Positions 9,657-18,458 of a DNA stretch of 64,000 nucleotides are shown in pieces (position 1 is the stretch's first letter; each line of letters opens with the position of its first letter). Source of the DNA: Glaciibacter superstes DSM 21135. GTDB taxonomy: Bacteria; Actinomycetota; Actinomycetes; Actinomycetales; Microbacteriaceae. The notes below the pieces were generated by a model. That model made no database searches. It was given only the letters and a program-made list of their open reading frames with translations, and was not told where the DNA came from. The DNA lies in contig NZ_ATWH01000010.1 in NCBI RefSeq assembly GCF_000421145.1, forward strand, positions 159,605-223,604. Reading direction: 5' to 3'. A program made the position numbers and the translations under genes.

Positions 9657-10409
9657 ATGCCTGCGCCATACACACTGATACTTCTCCGCCACGGAAACAG
9701 CCTCTGGAACCAGCAGAACCTCTTCACCGGATGGGTGGATGTGCGACTGAGCGATCAGGGCGTCACCGAGGCAAAGCGGGCGGGAGATCTTCTTCTCGAA
9801 GCGAACCTGCTGCCGGACATCGTGCACACGTCGGTGCTGACCCGCGCCATCCAGACGGCGGACCTCGCCCTCGAGCAGGCCGACCGCCTGTGGATCGACG
9901 TGAAGCGCTCCTGGCGCCTCAACGAACGCCACTACGGTGCGCTGCAGGGGCTCGACAAGGCGGAGACGCTCGAGAAGTACGGCCCTGAGCAGTTCCGGTT
10001 GTGGCGACGTTCATTCGACGTGCCGCCTCCCGTACTCGACGCCGACGCCAAGTGGTCACAGGTCGGTGATCCGCGCTACGCCGACCTGGGCGATGCGGTT
10101 CCGCGCACCGAGTGCCTGAAAGACGTGATCGAACGGATGCTGCCCTACTGGGAGACCGATATCACCGACGACCTGAAGGCGGGCAAGACCGTGCTCGTCA
10201 CCGCCCACGGCAACTCGCTGCGGGCGCTGGTCAAGCACCTCGACGGCATCTCGGACGACGCCATCGCCGAGCTCAACATTCCGACCGGTATTCCGCTCGT
10301 CTACACGCTGGGCGATGATTTCATGCCGCTGGAGCCAGGCAAGTACCTCGACCCTGAGGCCGCGGCCGCCGGTGCTGCCGCCGTCGCGGCCCAGGGCGCC
10401 AAGAAGTAG
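9657..10409 (+). CDS. gpmA: 2,3-bisphosphoglycerate-dependent phosphoglycerate mutase
   Basis: 250 aa glycolytic enzyme interconverting 3- and 2-phosphoglycerate. The phospho-histidine motif [10 protein letters not shown] (His12) and the second catalytic His in [17 protein letters not shown] are present, with [15 protein letters not shown] between. ATG 9657 gives the usual start; an in-frame GTG three codons earlier is possible. A C-terminal Ala-rich tail follows the catalytic fold. Adjacency to phoU and senX3-regX3 is conserved in actinobacteria. Confidence 0.96.
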   Translation: MPAPYTLILLRHGNSLWNQQNLFTGWVDVRLSDQGVTEAKRAGDLLLEANLLPDIVHTSVLTRAIQTADLALEQADRLWIDVKRSWRLNERHYGALQGLDKAETLEKYGPEQFRLWRRSFDVPPPVLDADAKWSQVGDPRYADLGDAVPRTECLKDVIERMLPYWETDITDDLKAGKTVLVTAHGNSLRALVKHLDGISDDAIAELNIPTGIPLVYTLGDDFMPLEPGKYLDPEAAAAGAAAVAAQGAKK

Positions 10410-10507
10410 CCGGCCAGTCGGTCGCTCGCTTCGGCGCCGCTCGCTTCGACGCCGCACGCGTCAGCACCGCCCGCTTCAGCACCGCGCGCGTCGAGAATCA
10501 CCGTTTG

Positions 10508-10543
10508 CGCCGAGAATCGCCGGTGCATCGGCGATTCTCGGCG
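10508..10543. terminator. Inverted repeat, probable bidirectional terminator between gpmA and phoU
   Basis: Perfect 14-bp arms (CGCCGAGAATCGCC at 10508-10521 and its complement at 10530-10543) flank an 8-base loop. Part of the right arm recurs at 10549-10561 and a degenerate left arm at about 10489-10502, so this is a small repeat cluster. It lies between convergent genes. There is no U-tract, so termination is inferred. Confidence 0.6.
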
Positions 10544-10564
10544 TCACGGGCGATTCTCGGCGCG

Positions 10565-10636
10565 ATGCGGCTAAGAAGCCATGCGGCCGAGAAGTGATGC
10601 GGCCAAGAAGCCATGCGGCCGAGAAGTGATGCGGCT
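10565..10636. repeat. 16-bp tandem repeat x4.5 reaching the phoU stop codon
   Basis: Units ATGCGGC(T/C)(A/G)AGAAG(CC/TG) begin at 10565, 10581, 10597 and 10613, with a partial fifth at 10629. The units alternate CC and TG at their ends. The last partial unit runs up to the TAA stop (10636-10638, reverse strand) of phoU. Confidence 0.9.
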
Positions 10637-11292
10637 TACGAACTGAGGCCGGGGTGCCAGTCGCCGGTGCCGAGGTACTGCACCTTCTTGGCGATCGACA
10701 CCGCGTGGTCGGCAAAGCGCTCGTGGTAGCGGCTGGCCAGGGTGGCGTCGACGGTATCTGACGCCTGTCCCTTCCACGTCTCACCGAGAACAGCGTCGAA
10801 GACGCTGAGGTGCAGCGCGTCGATCTTGTCATCTTCGTTGCGGATGGTGTCGGCAAGCTTCATGTCTTCCGACGTCAGCAGCTCCGTCAGCATCTTGGCG
10901 ATCTCGACGTCGAGCCGGCCCATCTCCCGGAAGGTCGGGCGCAGGCTCTTCGGGATCACCTTGTCGGGGAACCGGTACCTGGCCAACTGTGCGATGTGGG
11001 TCGACATGTCGCCCATCCGCTCCAGGGAGGCGCTGATGCGCAGTGCGCTGACCACGATGCGCAGGTCGCGCGCCACCGGCTGCTGACGAGCGAGGATGGT
11101 GATGGCCAATTCGTCGAGTTCGACAGTGAGCGCGTCGATTTTCGGGTCATCCGCGATGACTTCCTCGGCGAGACTCACGTCGGACTCATTGAATGCGCTG
11201 GTCGCCTTCTCGATCGATACGGCAACCATGCCGGCGATCTCGACGAGGCGCTCCTGCACCTCGGCGAGTTCTTGTTGAAATACTTCACGCAT
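10636..11292 (-). CDS. phoU: Phosphate signalling protein PhoU
   Basis: 218 aa, two PhoU three-helix bundles (about 10-100 and 115-205). Each has the metal-binding pattern with E/D and D, seen in ASLERMGDMSTHIA and RYHERFADHAVSIA. PhoU links the Pst transporter to the SenX3 sensor kinase and represses the regulon when phosphate is plentiful. It is divergent from senX3-regX3, with a PHO-type repeat array in the gap. Confidence 0.95.
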   Translation of the reverse strand: MREVFQQELAEVQERLVEIAGMVAVSIEKATSAFNESDVSLAEEVIADDPKIDALTVELDELAITILARQQPVARDLRIVVSALRISASLERMGDMSTHIAQLARYRFPDKVIPKSLRPTFREMGRLDVEIAKMLTELLTSEDMKLADTIRNEDDKIDALHLSVFDAVLGETWKGQASDTVDATLASRYHERFADHAVSIAKKVQYLGTGDWHPGLSS

Positions 11293-11366
11293 GTCGGTCC
11301 TTCCTGTCCGCTGGCGATCGCGGGCACGCGAGACCCTCCTGGCCCCCGATCATCATGGTCAGGGAA

Positions 11367-11406
11367 GGTTAACGGCAGGTGCCGCGGTCTTGAACACTAA
11401 CTGAAG
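11367..11406. promoter_or_regulatory. PHO-type repeat array between phoU and senX3
   Basis: Four 7-mers with an 11-bp period: GGTTAAC (11367), GGTGCCG (11378), CTTGAAC (11389) and ACTGAAG (11400). The first and third keep the TNAAC core of the pstS/ppk boxes; the second and fourth are degenerate. The position between the divergent phoU and senX3 suggests autoregulation by RegX3. Confidence 0.55.
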
Positions 11407-11466
11407 TCGACGGCCTGGGGGTAGTCCGGGGCGGTGGCCGCGTGCAAGAGTCAGTAATCTGGGTGA

Positions 11467-12678
11467 ATGGAGTCAACCTGGCTGGTGTTGGTCTCACTGG
11501 CCCTCGGGCTGGGAGTCGGCGCGGGCTTCGTGACCCTTCTCTATGTTGCCGCCCGACACGGCCAGCATGCCAGGGATGTTGTCAATCCGGCGGTCCCAGA
11601 CGGGATTGACCAGGTTCTTGATGCGCTGGAATCGGCGGGCATCGTCATCGACCCCTCGAACAATGTCATCAAGGCATCGCCGGGCGCGTTGTCGATGGGG
11701 CTGGTCTGGAACCAGCAGATCGTGCACGAGGAACTGCTGGAGCTGGCCGGACGCGTGCGCCGAACAGGCGACACCATCACCGAGGAGTTGGTCCTCGCCC
11801 GCGGTCCGTTCGGTGACGCCTCCCTGCACCTCAGCCTGCGCCTGGCGCGTCTCGGAACCCGGTATGTGCTGCTGCTCGCCGAGGATCGCACAGAGGCCTT
11901 CCGGCTGGAGGAAGTGCGGCGCGACTTCGTTGCCAACATCAGCCACGAACTCAAGACCCCGATCGCGTCGATCAGCCTGCTGGCTGAAGCGCTCGAGACG
12001 GCAGCGGATGAACCGGTACAGGTGCGCCGGTTCGCCAACCGGCTCACGACCGAGTCCGAACGGCTGGCCAGGCTGACCCAGGAGATCATCGAGCTCTCCC
12101 GCCTGCAGGCGCAGGACGCACTCGACAAGCCAGAACGCATCGACATCGATACGGTGGTGCGGCAGGCAGCCGACGCGAGCAGGGTTGTCGCAGACGCCGA
12201 CGGCATCACCATCGTGCAGGGCAAGAAGTCCGGTGCCGAGGTGTTTGGCGACGAACGGATGCTGGTGATGGCCGTGCACAACCTCGTTGCCAACGCTGTC
12301 GCGTACTCCGAGAACGGCACCAGGGTCGGCATCGGGGTGCGACGCCAGGACGGAACGGTGGAGATCGCCGTCACCGACCAGGGCGTCGGCATTCCAGAGG
12401 GCGATCTCGAGCGCGTCTTCGAGCGATTCTTCCGCGTCGACCAGGCCAGGGCACGCAACACGGGTGGCACTGGCCTCGGTCTCTCGATCGTCAAGCACGT
12501 GGTGCAAAACCACGGAGGCGACATCCGTGCCTGGTCGCAGCCCGGTCGCGGTTCCACTTTCACCATCCGCCTTCCCGAAGCCAGCAGCGCCGTGATCGAC
12601 TCGACCACGGCGCCCGACACCAGCATCAACACCGACACCGACGCCTCATCGGCATCGGCGACAGGAGTAGCCCCGTGA
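11467..12678 (+). CDS. senX3: Phosphate-responsive sensor histidine kinase SenX3
   Basis: 403 aa. A single N-terminal membrane helix (about 5-28) is followed by a PAS-like region (45-145). The HisKA domain carries phospho-acceptor His160 (NISHELKTPIAS). The HATPase domain shows N box, DQGVGIPEGD and GGTGLGLSIVKH. The C-terminus is a Ser/Thr/Asp-rich tail. It phosphorylates RegX3, whose GTG start overlaps its stop by four bases (GTGA). Confidence 0.96.
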   Translation: MESTWLVLVSLALGLGVGAGFVTLLYVAARHGQHARDVVNPAVPDGIDQVLDALESAGIVIDPSNNVIKASPGALSMGLVWNQQIVHEELLELAGRVRRTGDTITEELVLARGPFGDASLHLSLRLARLGTRYVLLLAEDRTEAFRLEEVRRDFVANISHELKTPIASISLLAEALETAADEPVQVRRFANRLTTESERLARLTQEIIELSRLQAQDALDKPERIDIDTVVRQAADASRVVADADGITIVQGKKSGAEVFGDERMLVMAVHNLVANAVAYSENGTRVGIGVRRQDGTVEIAVTDQGVGIPEGDLERVFERFFRVDQARARNTGGTGLGLSIVKHVVQNHGGDIRAWSQPGRGSTFTIRLPEASSAVIDSTTAPDTSINTDTDASSASATGVAP

Positions 12679-13355
12679 CCCACATCCTTCTGGTTGAAGA
12701 CGAGAGCGCACTGAGCGAGCCGCTCAGCTACCTGCTCGAACGGGAAGGCTACGAGGTGACAATCGCGGCCGATGGCCCGACGGCCCTCGCTGAATTCGAC
12801 CGCCTCGGCGCCGATCTCATCCTGCTCGACCTGATGCTGCCTGGCATCCCTGGAACCGAGGTCTGTCGCGAGATCCGTACCCGATCGTCGGTGCCGATCA
12901 TCATGCTGACGGCGAAGGACTCCGAAGTGGACATCGTCGTCGGGCTCGAGCTCGGTGCTGACGACTACGTCACCAAGCCGTACTCGTCCAGGGAACTGCT
13001 CGCGCGCATCCGTGCCGTCATGCGCAGGCAGATCGAACAGGACAACGAAGACGACGGTGTGCTCACGGCCGGCACCGTGCGGATGGACATCGAGCGACAC
13101 ACGGTGGCAGTGAACGGTACTGAGGTGCCAATGCCGCTCAAGGAATTCGAACTCCTCGAGTTGCTGATGCGCAATGCCGGGCGTGTTCTCACGCGCGGTC
13201 AGCTGATCGACAGGGTGTGGGGAACCGATTACTTCGGCGACACCAAGACCCTCGACGTGCACATCAAACGCATCAGGTCGCGCATCGAGGAGACCTCGTC
13301 AGAGCCGACGATGCTGGTGACCGTGCGAGGTCTCGGCTACCGCTTCGAGGCCTGA
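12675..13355 (+). CDS. regX3: Response regulator RegX3
   Basis: 226 aa OmpR/PhoB-type regulator. The receiver domain has Asp52 (LILLDLMLPG), Thr79 and Lys101 (VTKPYSS). The winged helix (about 130-225) includes VWGTDYFGDTKTLDVHIKRIRSRIE. It is translationally coupled to senX3. Its likely targets are the 11-bp-period boxes at pstS, ppk and phoU-senX3 in this window. The GTG start is set by the GTGA overlap. Confidence 0.96.
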   Translation: MTHILLVEDESALSEPLSYLLEREGYEVTIAADGPTALAEFDRLGADLILLDLMLPGIPGTEVCREIRTRSSVPIIMLTAKDSEVDIVVGLELGADDYVTKPYSSRELLARIRAVMRRQIEQDNEDDGVLTAGTVRMDIERHTVAVNGTEVPMPLKEFELLELLMRNAGRVLTRGQLIDRVWGTDYFGDTKTLDVHIKRIRSRIEETSSEPTMLVTVRGLGYRFEA

Positions 13356-13358
13356 CGC

Positions 13359-13380
13359 TGCGCGCTCCGAATAGCGCGCA
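13359..13380. terminator. Hairpin between convergent regX3 and lipoprotein gene
   Basis: TGCGCGCT (13359-13366) and AGCGCGCA (13373-13380) form a perfect 8-bp stem with a 6-base loop immediately after the regX3 stop. There is no U-tract. It could serve both convergent genes. Confidence 0.5.
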
Positions 13381-13398
13381 CTGCACGCGCCTGGTGCC

Positions 13399-13890
13399 TT
13401 AGCCGGCGGGTGTCGGCGGTGCCGTCGGCACCAGGGTCGAGTACTCGGCCAGGGTGCCGTCGAGCACCGGAACGAGCAGTTCGAGGCCGGTCTCGTTGCC
13501 GTACTGGAAATAGACCGGGAACAGCGACCCGGCAACGGCGGCCTCGGCTTCGACGATGACCGACGGTGCGTCGTCCGTTCCGAGCGTGATACTCGAGTTC
13601 GCCTTCACATTGAACGACTGGTCGATTTTCTCGCCTTCTGCCGTGTACTGCACGTTCAGATTGTGAGCGGAATCGCCGGTGTTGACGAAGGTCACGATGA
13701 GGTTTGCGTCACCGTCGTCGTTGGAGACCAAAACGGCGTTCCGAACGTCGACGTCGCCGACACTGCCGTTCACCCCGTCGCTGGCGTCGTAGTGAAGACT
13801 GGTGGCCTGGGGTGCCAGCAGATTGCACCCACTCGTTCCGAGCACAATGCCAGCCGCAACTACGACGATGGCCGCGATACGCGTCCTCAC
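13399..13890 (-). CDS. LpqE-like lipoprotein
   Basis: 163 aa. A type II signal peptide ends in lipobox LGTSGC. The mature domain is beta-rich with NAVLVSNDDGDANLIVTFVN, resembling the actinobacterial LpqE-like copper-chaperone-like lipoproteins found beside senX3-regX3. GTG 13890 is chosen because GGAGG lies 4 bases upstream and the signal peptide then starts MRTRIAAIVVV. The function is not established. It is convergent with regX3. Confidence 0.75.
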   Translation of the reverse strand: MRTRIAAIVVVAAGIVLGTSGCNLLAPQATSLHYDASDGVNGSVGDVDVRNAVLVSNDDGDANLIVTFVNTGDSAHNLNVQYTAEGEKIDQSFNVKANSSITLGTDDAPSVIVEAEAAVAGSLFPVYFQYGNETGLELLVPVLDGTLAEYSTLVPTAPPTPAG

Positions 13891-14088
13891 AAGACCTCCA
13901 CAACGGTTCAGCGTCCTGCCTGTCGGCATGGGCCGTCCGGCGGAACCGGTCGGCGTGACCAGTCGGCTTGAGACGCTGCGAAATTCGCTTCGAGTTTAGC
14001 CTATCGTCGCCACCGCACGCGGGAGGCACGGCGCACTCTACCACTGGTCGCTGTGGTATCCTAGACGCTGCTGAAGGGATATTTCTAC

Positions 14089-14571
14089 ATGCTGTTCGAG
14101 GTTGGCGAAACGGTTGTCTATCCCCACCACGGAGCGGCGACGATCACCGAGGTGAAGAAGCGGATCATCAAGGGCGAAGAGAAGCTGTATCTCAAGCTGA
14201 ATGTCACCCAGGGCGATCTCACCATCGAGGTTCCAGCCGAGAACGTCGACCTGGTCGGCGTACGCGACGTCATCGGCCAGGAAGGTCTCGACAAGGTTTT
14301 CGAGGTGCTGCGCGCACCGTTCACCGAAGAACCCACGAACTGGTCCCGCCGCTACAAGGCCAACCTCGAGAAGCTGGCGTCAGGCGATGTCATCAAAGTG
14401 TCTGAGGTCGTGCGTGACCTGTGGCGCCGCGACCAGGACCGCGGACTGTCGGCGGGCGAGAAGCGGATGCTGGCCAAGGCCAGGCAGATCCTGATCTCCG
14501 AACTCGCACTAGCGGAGAAGACCGATGAAGAGAAGGCGTCCAGCGTTCTCGACGAGGTTCTTGCCTCATAA
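14089..14571 (+). CDS. carD: CarD-family RNA polymerase-binding regulator
   Basis: 160 aa. The N-terminal Tudor-like RNAP beta-subunit interaction domain ([19 protein letters not shown], 1-55) is followed by a helical DNA-binding domain with the conserved Trp ([13 protein letters not shown]). CarD stabilises the open promoter complex, notably at rRNA promoters. A TATCCT hexamer at 14057-14062 may be its -10. A hairpin terminator follows. The linkage to ispDF is typical of actinobacteria. Confidence 0.96.
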   Translation: MLFEVGETVVYPHHGAATITEVKKRIIKGEEKLYLKLNVTQGDLTIEVPAENVDLVGVRDVIGQEGLDKVFEVLRAPFTEEPTNWSRRYKANLEKLASGDVIKVSEVVRDLWRRDQDRGLSAGEKRMLAKARQILISELALAEKTDEEKASSVLDEVLAS

Positions 14572-14587
14572 TCCCTCCCTTTCGTTG

Positions 14588-14614
14588 GAAGGCGGCGCCG
14601 AGAGGCGTCGCCTT
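14588..14614 (+). terminator. Terminator hairpin after carD
   Basis: AAGGCGGCGCC / GGCGTCGCCTT flanks a GAGA loop directly after the carD stop and is followed by TTCGCATT. The stem is GC-rich with one mismatch and a short U-run. Confidence 0.7.
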
Positions 14615-14676
14615 TCGCATTCCGTTCCAGTGTTTTGCCCCGTTCCCAATCGCCTTCGGGCAGATAGCCTCCTGAC

Positions 14677-15915
14677 ATGACTGATTCACCCGCGCCGCTG
14701 GTCGCAGTCGTTGTTGTCGCCGCAGGCAGTGGAACTCGCCTGGGCAACGACGAACCGAAGGCATTTGTGCCGATCAGTGCGCGTCCGATGCTCGAGTGGG
14801 CGCTTCGCGGCGTCTTCGGCATGCGGGAGCCGGCGCAGGTCATCGTTGTCGCGCCGGAATCGAAGCTGGCCGATGCGCGTTCCATCTGCGAATCCGTTGT
14901 GGGCGTCGCGTCATCCGTCTCGGCCGCTCCCATGCAGGTTGTTGCGGGGGGAAGCAGCCGCTCAGAGTCGGTCAGGCGCGGGCTGGAAGCGCTCCTCCCC
15001 GGCATCCGTATCGTGCTGGTGCACGATGCAGCCAGGGCGCTGACTCCGGCCGCTCTCTTCGATTCGGTCGTTGACGCTGTGCGTGCAACCGGGCAGGGGA
15101 TCATCCCAGGCCTGCCGGTCGTCGACACGATCAAGAGCGTCGATGCAGACGGCGGCATCCTGGGCACGGTTGATCGCTCCCAGCTCGCCGCGGTGCAGAC
15201 ACCACAGGGCTTTCCGCGTGACATGCTGGTCGGCGCCACGGCCCAGGCGCGCGACGACGCGACGGATGATGCGGCAATCGTCGCATCCGCCGGTCATCGG
15301 GTGAGCGTGGTCGCCGGTGACCAGCTCGCTTTCAAGATCACGACACCGTGGGACCTTCGAAGGGCCCAGCTGCTGCTGGGTGAACAGCCGGTGGCTCCCC
15401 AGGCGGCCGGGATCACTCCCCGCGTCGGCATGGGCGTCGACGTGCACGCCTTCGACGACTCCTCGCCGCTCTGGCTTGCCGGCCTGCACTGGCCCGGCGA
15501 GCGAGGGCTCTCAGGGCACAGTGACGGAGACGCGGTCAGCCACGCGATCTGCGACGCGCTGCTGGCGGCGGCGGGTCTCGGCGACATCGGCGGGGTGTTC
15601 GGAACGAGTGATGGCCGGTTCGCGGATGCACACGGCGAGGTCTTCCTGTCAGAGGCGCTGCGCCTGGTGACCGACGCCGGATTCCGGATCGGGAATGTGT
15701 CTGTACAACTGGTGGGCAACCGGCCGAAGCTGGCCCCACGGCGGGCCGAGGCCGAGGCGTTGCTCAGCAGCATCCTGAACGCCCCGGTCTCGCTGTCGGC
15801 GACGACGACGGATGCGCTCGGCTTTACCGGGCGCGGCGAGGGTGTTGCGGCACTGGCGACCGCACTGCTCGTTCCCGTAACCGGCGGCGGCGCCCGCCTA
15901 AACTGGGAGGCGTGA
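14677..15915 (+). CDS. ispDF: Bifunctional MEP-pathway enzyme IspD/IspF
   Basis: 412 aa fusion of two steps of non-mevalonate isoprenoid synthesis. Residues 1-240 are IspD, the CTP:MEP cytidylyltransferase ([12 protein letters not shown] nucleotide loop). Residues 250-412 are IspF, MECDP synthase (GMGVDVHAF metal site, [17 protein letters not shown]). The two enzymes are not adjacent steps, since IspE acts between them, so the fusion is notable but known in several bacteria. It overlaps cysS by 4 bases (GTGA). Confidence 0.96.
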   Translation: MTDSPAPLVAVVVVAAGSGTRLGNDEPKAFVPISARPMLEWALRGVFGMREPAQVIVVAPESKLADARSICESVVGVASSVSAAPMQVVAGGSSRSESVRRGLEALLPGIRIVLVHDAARALTPAALFDSVVDAVRATGQGIIPGLPVVDTIKSVDADGGILGTVDRSQLAAVQTPQGFPRDMLVGATAQARDDATDDAAIVASAGHRVSVVAGDQLAFKITTPWDLRRAQLLLGEQPVAPQAAGITPRVGMGVDVHAFDDSSPLWLAGLHWPGERGLSGHSDGDAVSHAICDALLAAAGLGDIGGVFGTSDGRFADAHGEVFLSEALRLVTDAGFRIGNVSVQLVGNRPKLAPRRAEAEALLSSILNAPVSLSATTTDALGFTGRGEGVAALATALLVPVTGGGARLNWEA

Positions 15916-17345
15916 CCGTGCGACTCTACGACTCCAAGGCCCAGACGCTTCGGGACTTCAGCCCCATCGAACCAGGGAAGGTCGGCATCTACGTGTGCGG
16001 CCCGACCGTGCAGTCTTCGCCGCACATCGGCCACCTGCGGAGCGCTTTGGTCTACGATCAGCTGCGCCGCTGGCTCGCTTACCGCGGAAACGTCGTCACC
16101 TTCATTCGCAATGTCACCGACATCGACGACAAGATCCTGGCCAACGCCTCGGAATCAGAGTCTGCCGAAGGCACCACCGAGGAATGGTGGGCGCTGGCCT
16201 ACCGTTACGAACTCGAGTTCACTGCGGGCTACCAGCGACTCGGCATCCTCGCGCCGACCTATGAGCCTCGGGCGACGGCGAGCATCCAGCAGATGCAGGA
16301 CATCATCGCCCGCTTGATCGCGAACGGCCACGCCTACCCTGCGGCAGACGGTTCTGGTGACGTGTACTTCGACACCGCGAGCTGGCCGGCCTACGGCGAG
16401 CTCACCAGGCAGAGCCCGGGCAACATGGAGGCAGCGGCAGATGCCGACCCTCGCGGAAAGCGTGACCCCCGCGACTTCGCCCTCTGGAAGGGGCACAAGG
16501 ACCGAGAGCCGGCATCCGCTGCCTGGCCGTCGCCGTGGGGCGATGGCCGGCCGGGCTGGCATATCGAGTGCTCCGCCATGGCGACGCGATACCTGGGGTC
16601 GCAGTTCGACATCCACGGTGGAGGTCTCGACCTGCGCTTCCCGCACCATGAGAACGAGCTGGCCCAGTCGAACGGTGCCGGCGATCCGTTCGCCAATTAC
16701 TGGGTGCACAACGGGCTGGTCAACGTCAACGGGCAGAAGATGTCGAAGTCGCTCGGCAACTCGATCTATGCAGCGGAACTGCTCGATGCGGCCAGGGCGA
16801 TCGTGGTGCGTTATTACCTCGGTGCTGCGCACTACCGGTCGACACTCGATTTCCATGAGGGGTCGCTGACCGAAGCCGAAGCGGCTCTGGAGCGGATCGA
16901 GAGTTTTCTCGACCGCGCAGACCGGCGCCTGGCCGGAACCCGGTTCGCCGGCTCCGGTGTCGAAGTTGTTCCGGAGGAGTTCGCAGAGGCGATGGATGAC
17001 GACCTCGCCGTTCCGCAGGCGCTGGGTGTTCTGCACGACACTGTGCGCGCCGGCAACGCGGCGCTCGACTCTGAAGACCTGCACGCTGCGGCATCCGCTC
17101 GGGGGCAGGTTCTCGCGATGAGCGAGGTGCTCGGCATCAACCCGTTGTCGCCGGAGTGGGCGGTGGCAACGGATGAGCCGGCCATGGTGGCACTCTCCGC
17201 ACTCGTAGAGCGTCTGCTCGACGATCGCGAAACAGCCAGGCAGAATCGCGACTATGCGGCTGCTGACCGGATCCGGGACGAATTCGTCGCCGCCGGAATC
17301 ACTATCGAAGACACCCCAACGGGTGCCCATTGGAGTTTTGACTGA
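15912..17345 (+). CDS. cysS: Cysteine--tRNA ligase
   Basis: 477 aa class I synthetase charging tRNA-Cys. The HIGH motif (PHIGH, residues 37-41), Zn ligand Cys29 (YVCGPT) and KMSKS ([10 protein letters not shown]) are present. GTG 15912 overlaps the ispDF stop by 4 bases; GTG 15918 is better spaced from GGGAGG (7 bases) and cannot be excluded. The gene ends in TGATG shared with rlmB. Confidence 0.97.
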   Translation: MTVRLYDSKAQTLRDFSPIEPGKVGIYVCGPTVQSSPHIGHLRSALVYDQLRRWLAYRGNVVTFIRNVTDIDDKILANASESESAEGTTEEWWALAYRYELEFTAGYQRLGILAPTYEPRATASIQQMQDIIARLIANGHAYPAADGSGDVYFDTASWPAYGELTRQSPGNMEAAADADPRGKRDPRDFALWKGHKDREPASAAWPSPWGDGRPGWHIECSAMATRYLGSQFDIHGGGLDLRFPHHENELAQSNGAGDPFANYWVHNGLVNVNGQKMSKSLGNSIYAAELLDAARAIVVRYYLGAAHYRSTLDFHEGSLTEAEAALERIESFLDRADRRLAGTRFAGSGVEVVPEEFAEAMDDDLAVPQALGVLHDTVRAGNAALDSEDLHAAASARGQVLAMSEVLGINPLSPEWAVATDEPAMVALSALVERLLDDRETARQNRDYAAADRIRDEFVAAGITIEDTPTGAHWSFD

Positions 17346-18430
17346 TGAAGAACACAGGCGGAAAGCCCCGCGCAGGGGCAGTGCGCAAGGGAAGAAAGGG
17401 TCCGCAGGTCGGTTCAGGCGGGCAGGGCAGGCAGGCGCTGGAAGGCAAGAAGCCGACCCCGAAGGCCGAGGACCGTCCGTACCATCCCGCCGGTAAGCGC
17501 AAGGCGGCACAGGAGCGTTACGCTGCTGCAGGCGGTGGCGGCAAGCGCGCTGCCGGCGCGTCACGGGACGACGGCCAGGGCGCGCCGCGCGGCGGTTCCC
17601 GTGCGGGCTCGCGTGGCACCGGCAATACCGGTGGCGGAGGGTCGTCCACGCGCAAGGCGAAGCAGATCGACGAACATGAAGTCGTCACCGGCCGCAATTC
17701 GGTCCTTGAGGCGCTTCGGGCCAAGATCCCGGCTTCGACGCTCTACATTGCCACCCGCATCGAGATGGACGAGCGGGTCAAAGAAGTGCTCACCCTGGCC
17801 AACAACCGCAACATCCCGATTCTCGAAGTGATGCGGCCTGAGCTCGATCGGCTGGCCGGCCGCGACGCCGTGCACCAGGGGCTGGCGCTCAAGGTGCCTG
17901 CATACGAGTATGCGCACCCGATCGAGCTTCTCGACCTGACCTTCAGTCGGGGGCACAAGCCGCTGTTCGTGGCGCTCGACGGCATCACCGATCCTCGCAA
18001 CCTCGGTGCGATCATCCGTTCGACGGCGGCGTTCGGCGGGCACGGTGTCATCGTGCCGCAGCGTCGTTCTGTCGGTGTCACGGCGTCGGCGTGGAAGACT
18101 TCGGCCGGTGCTGCGGCCCGCACACCAGTGGCGATGGCGTCGAACCTGACTCAGACGCTCAAGGCGCTGAAGGAACGCGGTGTGTTCGTGTTGGGTCTCG
18201 ATGGCGGCGGAGACGTGTCGCTGCCGGGTCTTGAGCTCGCAGACCGGCCGATCGTCATTGTGGTCGGCAGTGAGGGCAAGGGGCTCTCGAGGCTGGTCAC
18301 GGAAACCTGCGACGCGATCGTCTCGATTCCAATCAGTTCTGCCACCGAGTCGCTGAACGCCGGCATCGCCGCGAGCGTGACCCTCTACGAGGTGTCGCGC
18401 CTGCGCACAGAGCACGCCGCCGCCAAGTAA
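17345..18430 (+). CDS. rlmB: 23S rRNA Gm2251-type methyltransferase RlmB (SpoU family)
   Basis: 361 aa. A basic, Gly-rich disordered N-terminal tail (1-105) precedes an L7Ae-like substrate domain (about 110-190). The SpoU knot methyltransferase domain (200-361) has ITDPRNLGAIIRSTAAFG, IVVGSEGKGLSRL and SIPISSATESLNAGIAASV, the SAM-knot motifs. It methylates the 2'-O of a guanosine in 23S rRNA; the exact site is inferred. Its ATG shares one base with the cysS TGA. Confidence 0.93.
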   Translation: MKNTGGKPRAGAVRKGRKGPQVGSGGQGRQALEGKKPTPKAEDRPYHPAGKRKAAQERYAAAGGGGKRAAGASRDDGQGAPRGGSRAGSRGTGNTGGGGSSTRKAKQIDEHEVVTGRNSVLEALRAKIPASTLYIATRIEMDERVKEVLTLANNRNIPILEVMRPELDRLAGRDAVHQGLALKVPAYEYAHPIELLDLTFSRGHKPLFVALDGITDPRNLGAIIRSTAAFGGHGVIVPQRRSVGVTASAWKTSAGAAARTPVAMASNLTQTLKALKERGVFVLGLDGGGDVSLPGLELADRPIVIVVGSEGKGLSRLVTETCDAIVSIPISSATESLNAGIAASVTLYEVSRLRTEHAAAK

Positions 18431-18458
18431 GTCACGGCTCGGCGGGCGAGGGCCGGCG

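Noticed and set aside
11541..13262. A 573-codon frame antisense to senX3-regX3
   Set aside because: Low-complexity Arg/Ser-rich translation with no family features, fully covered by two certain genes.
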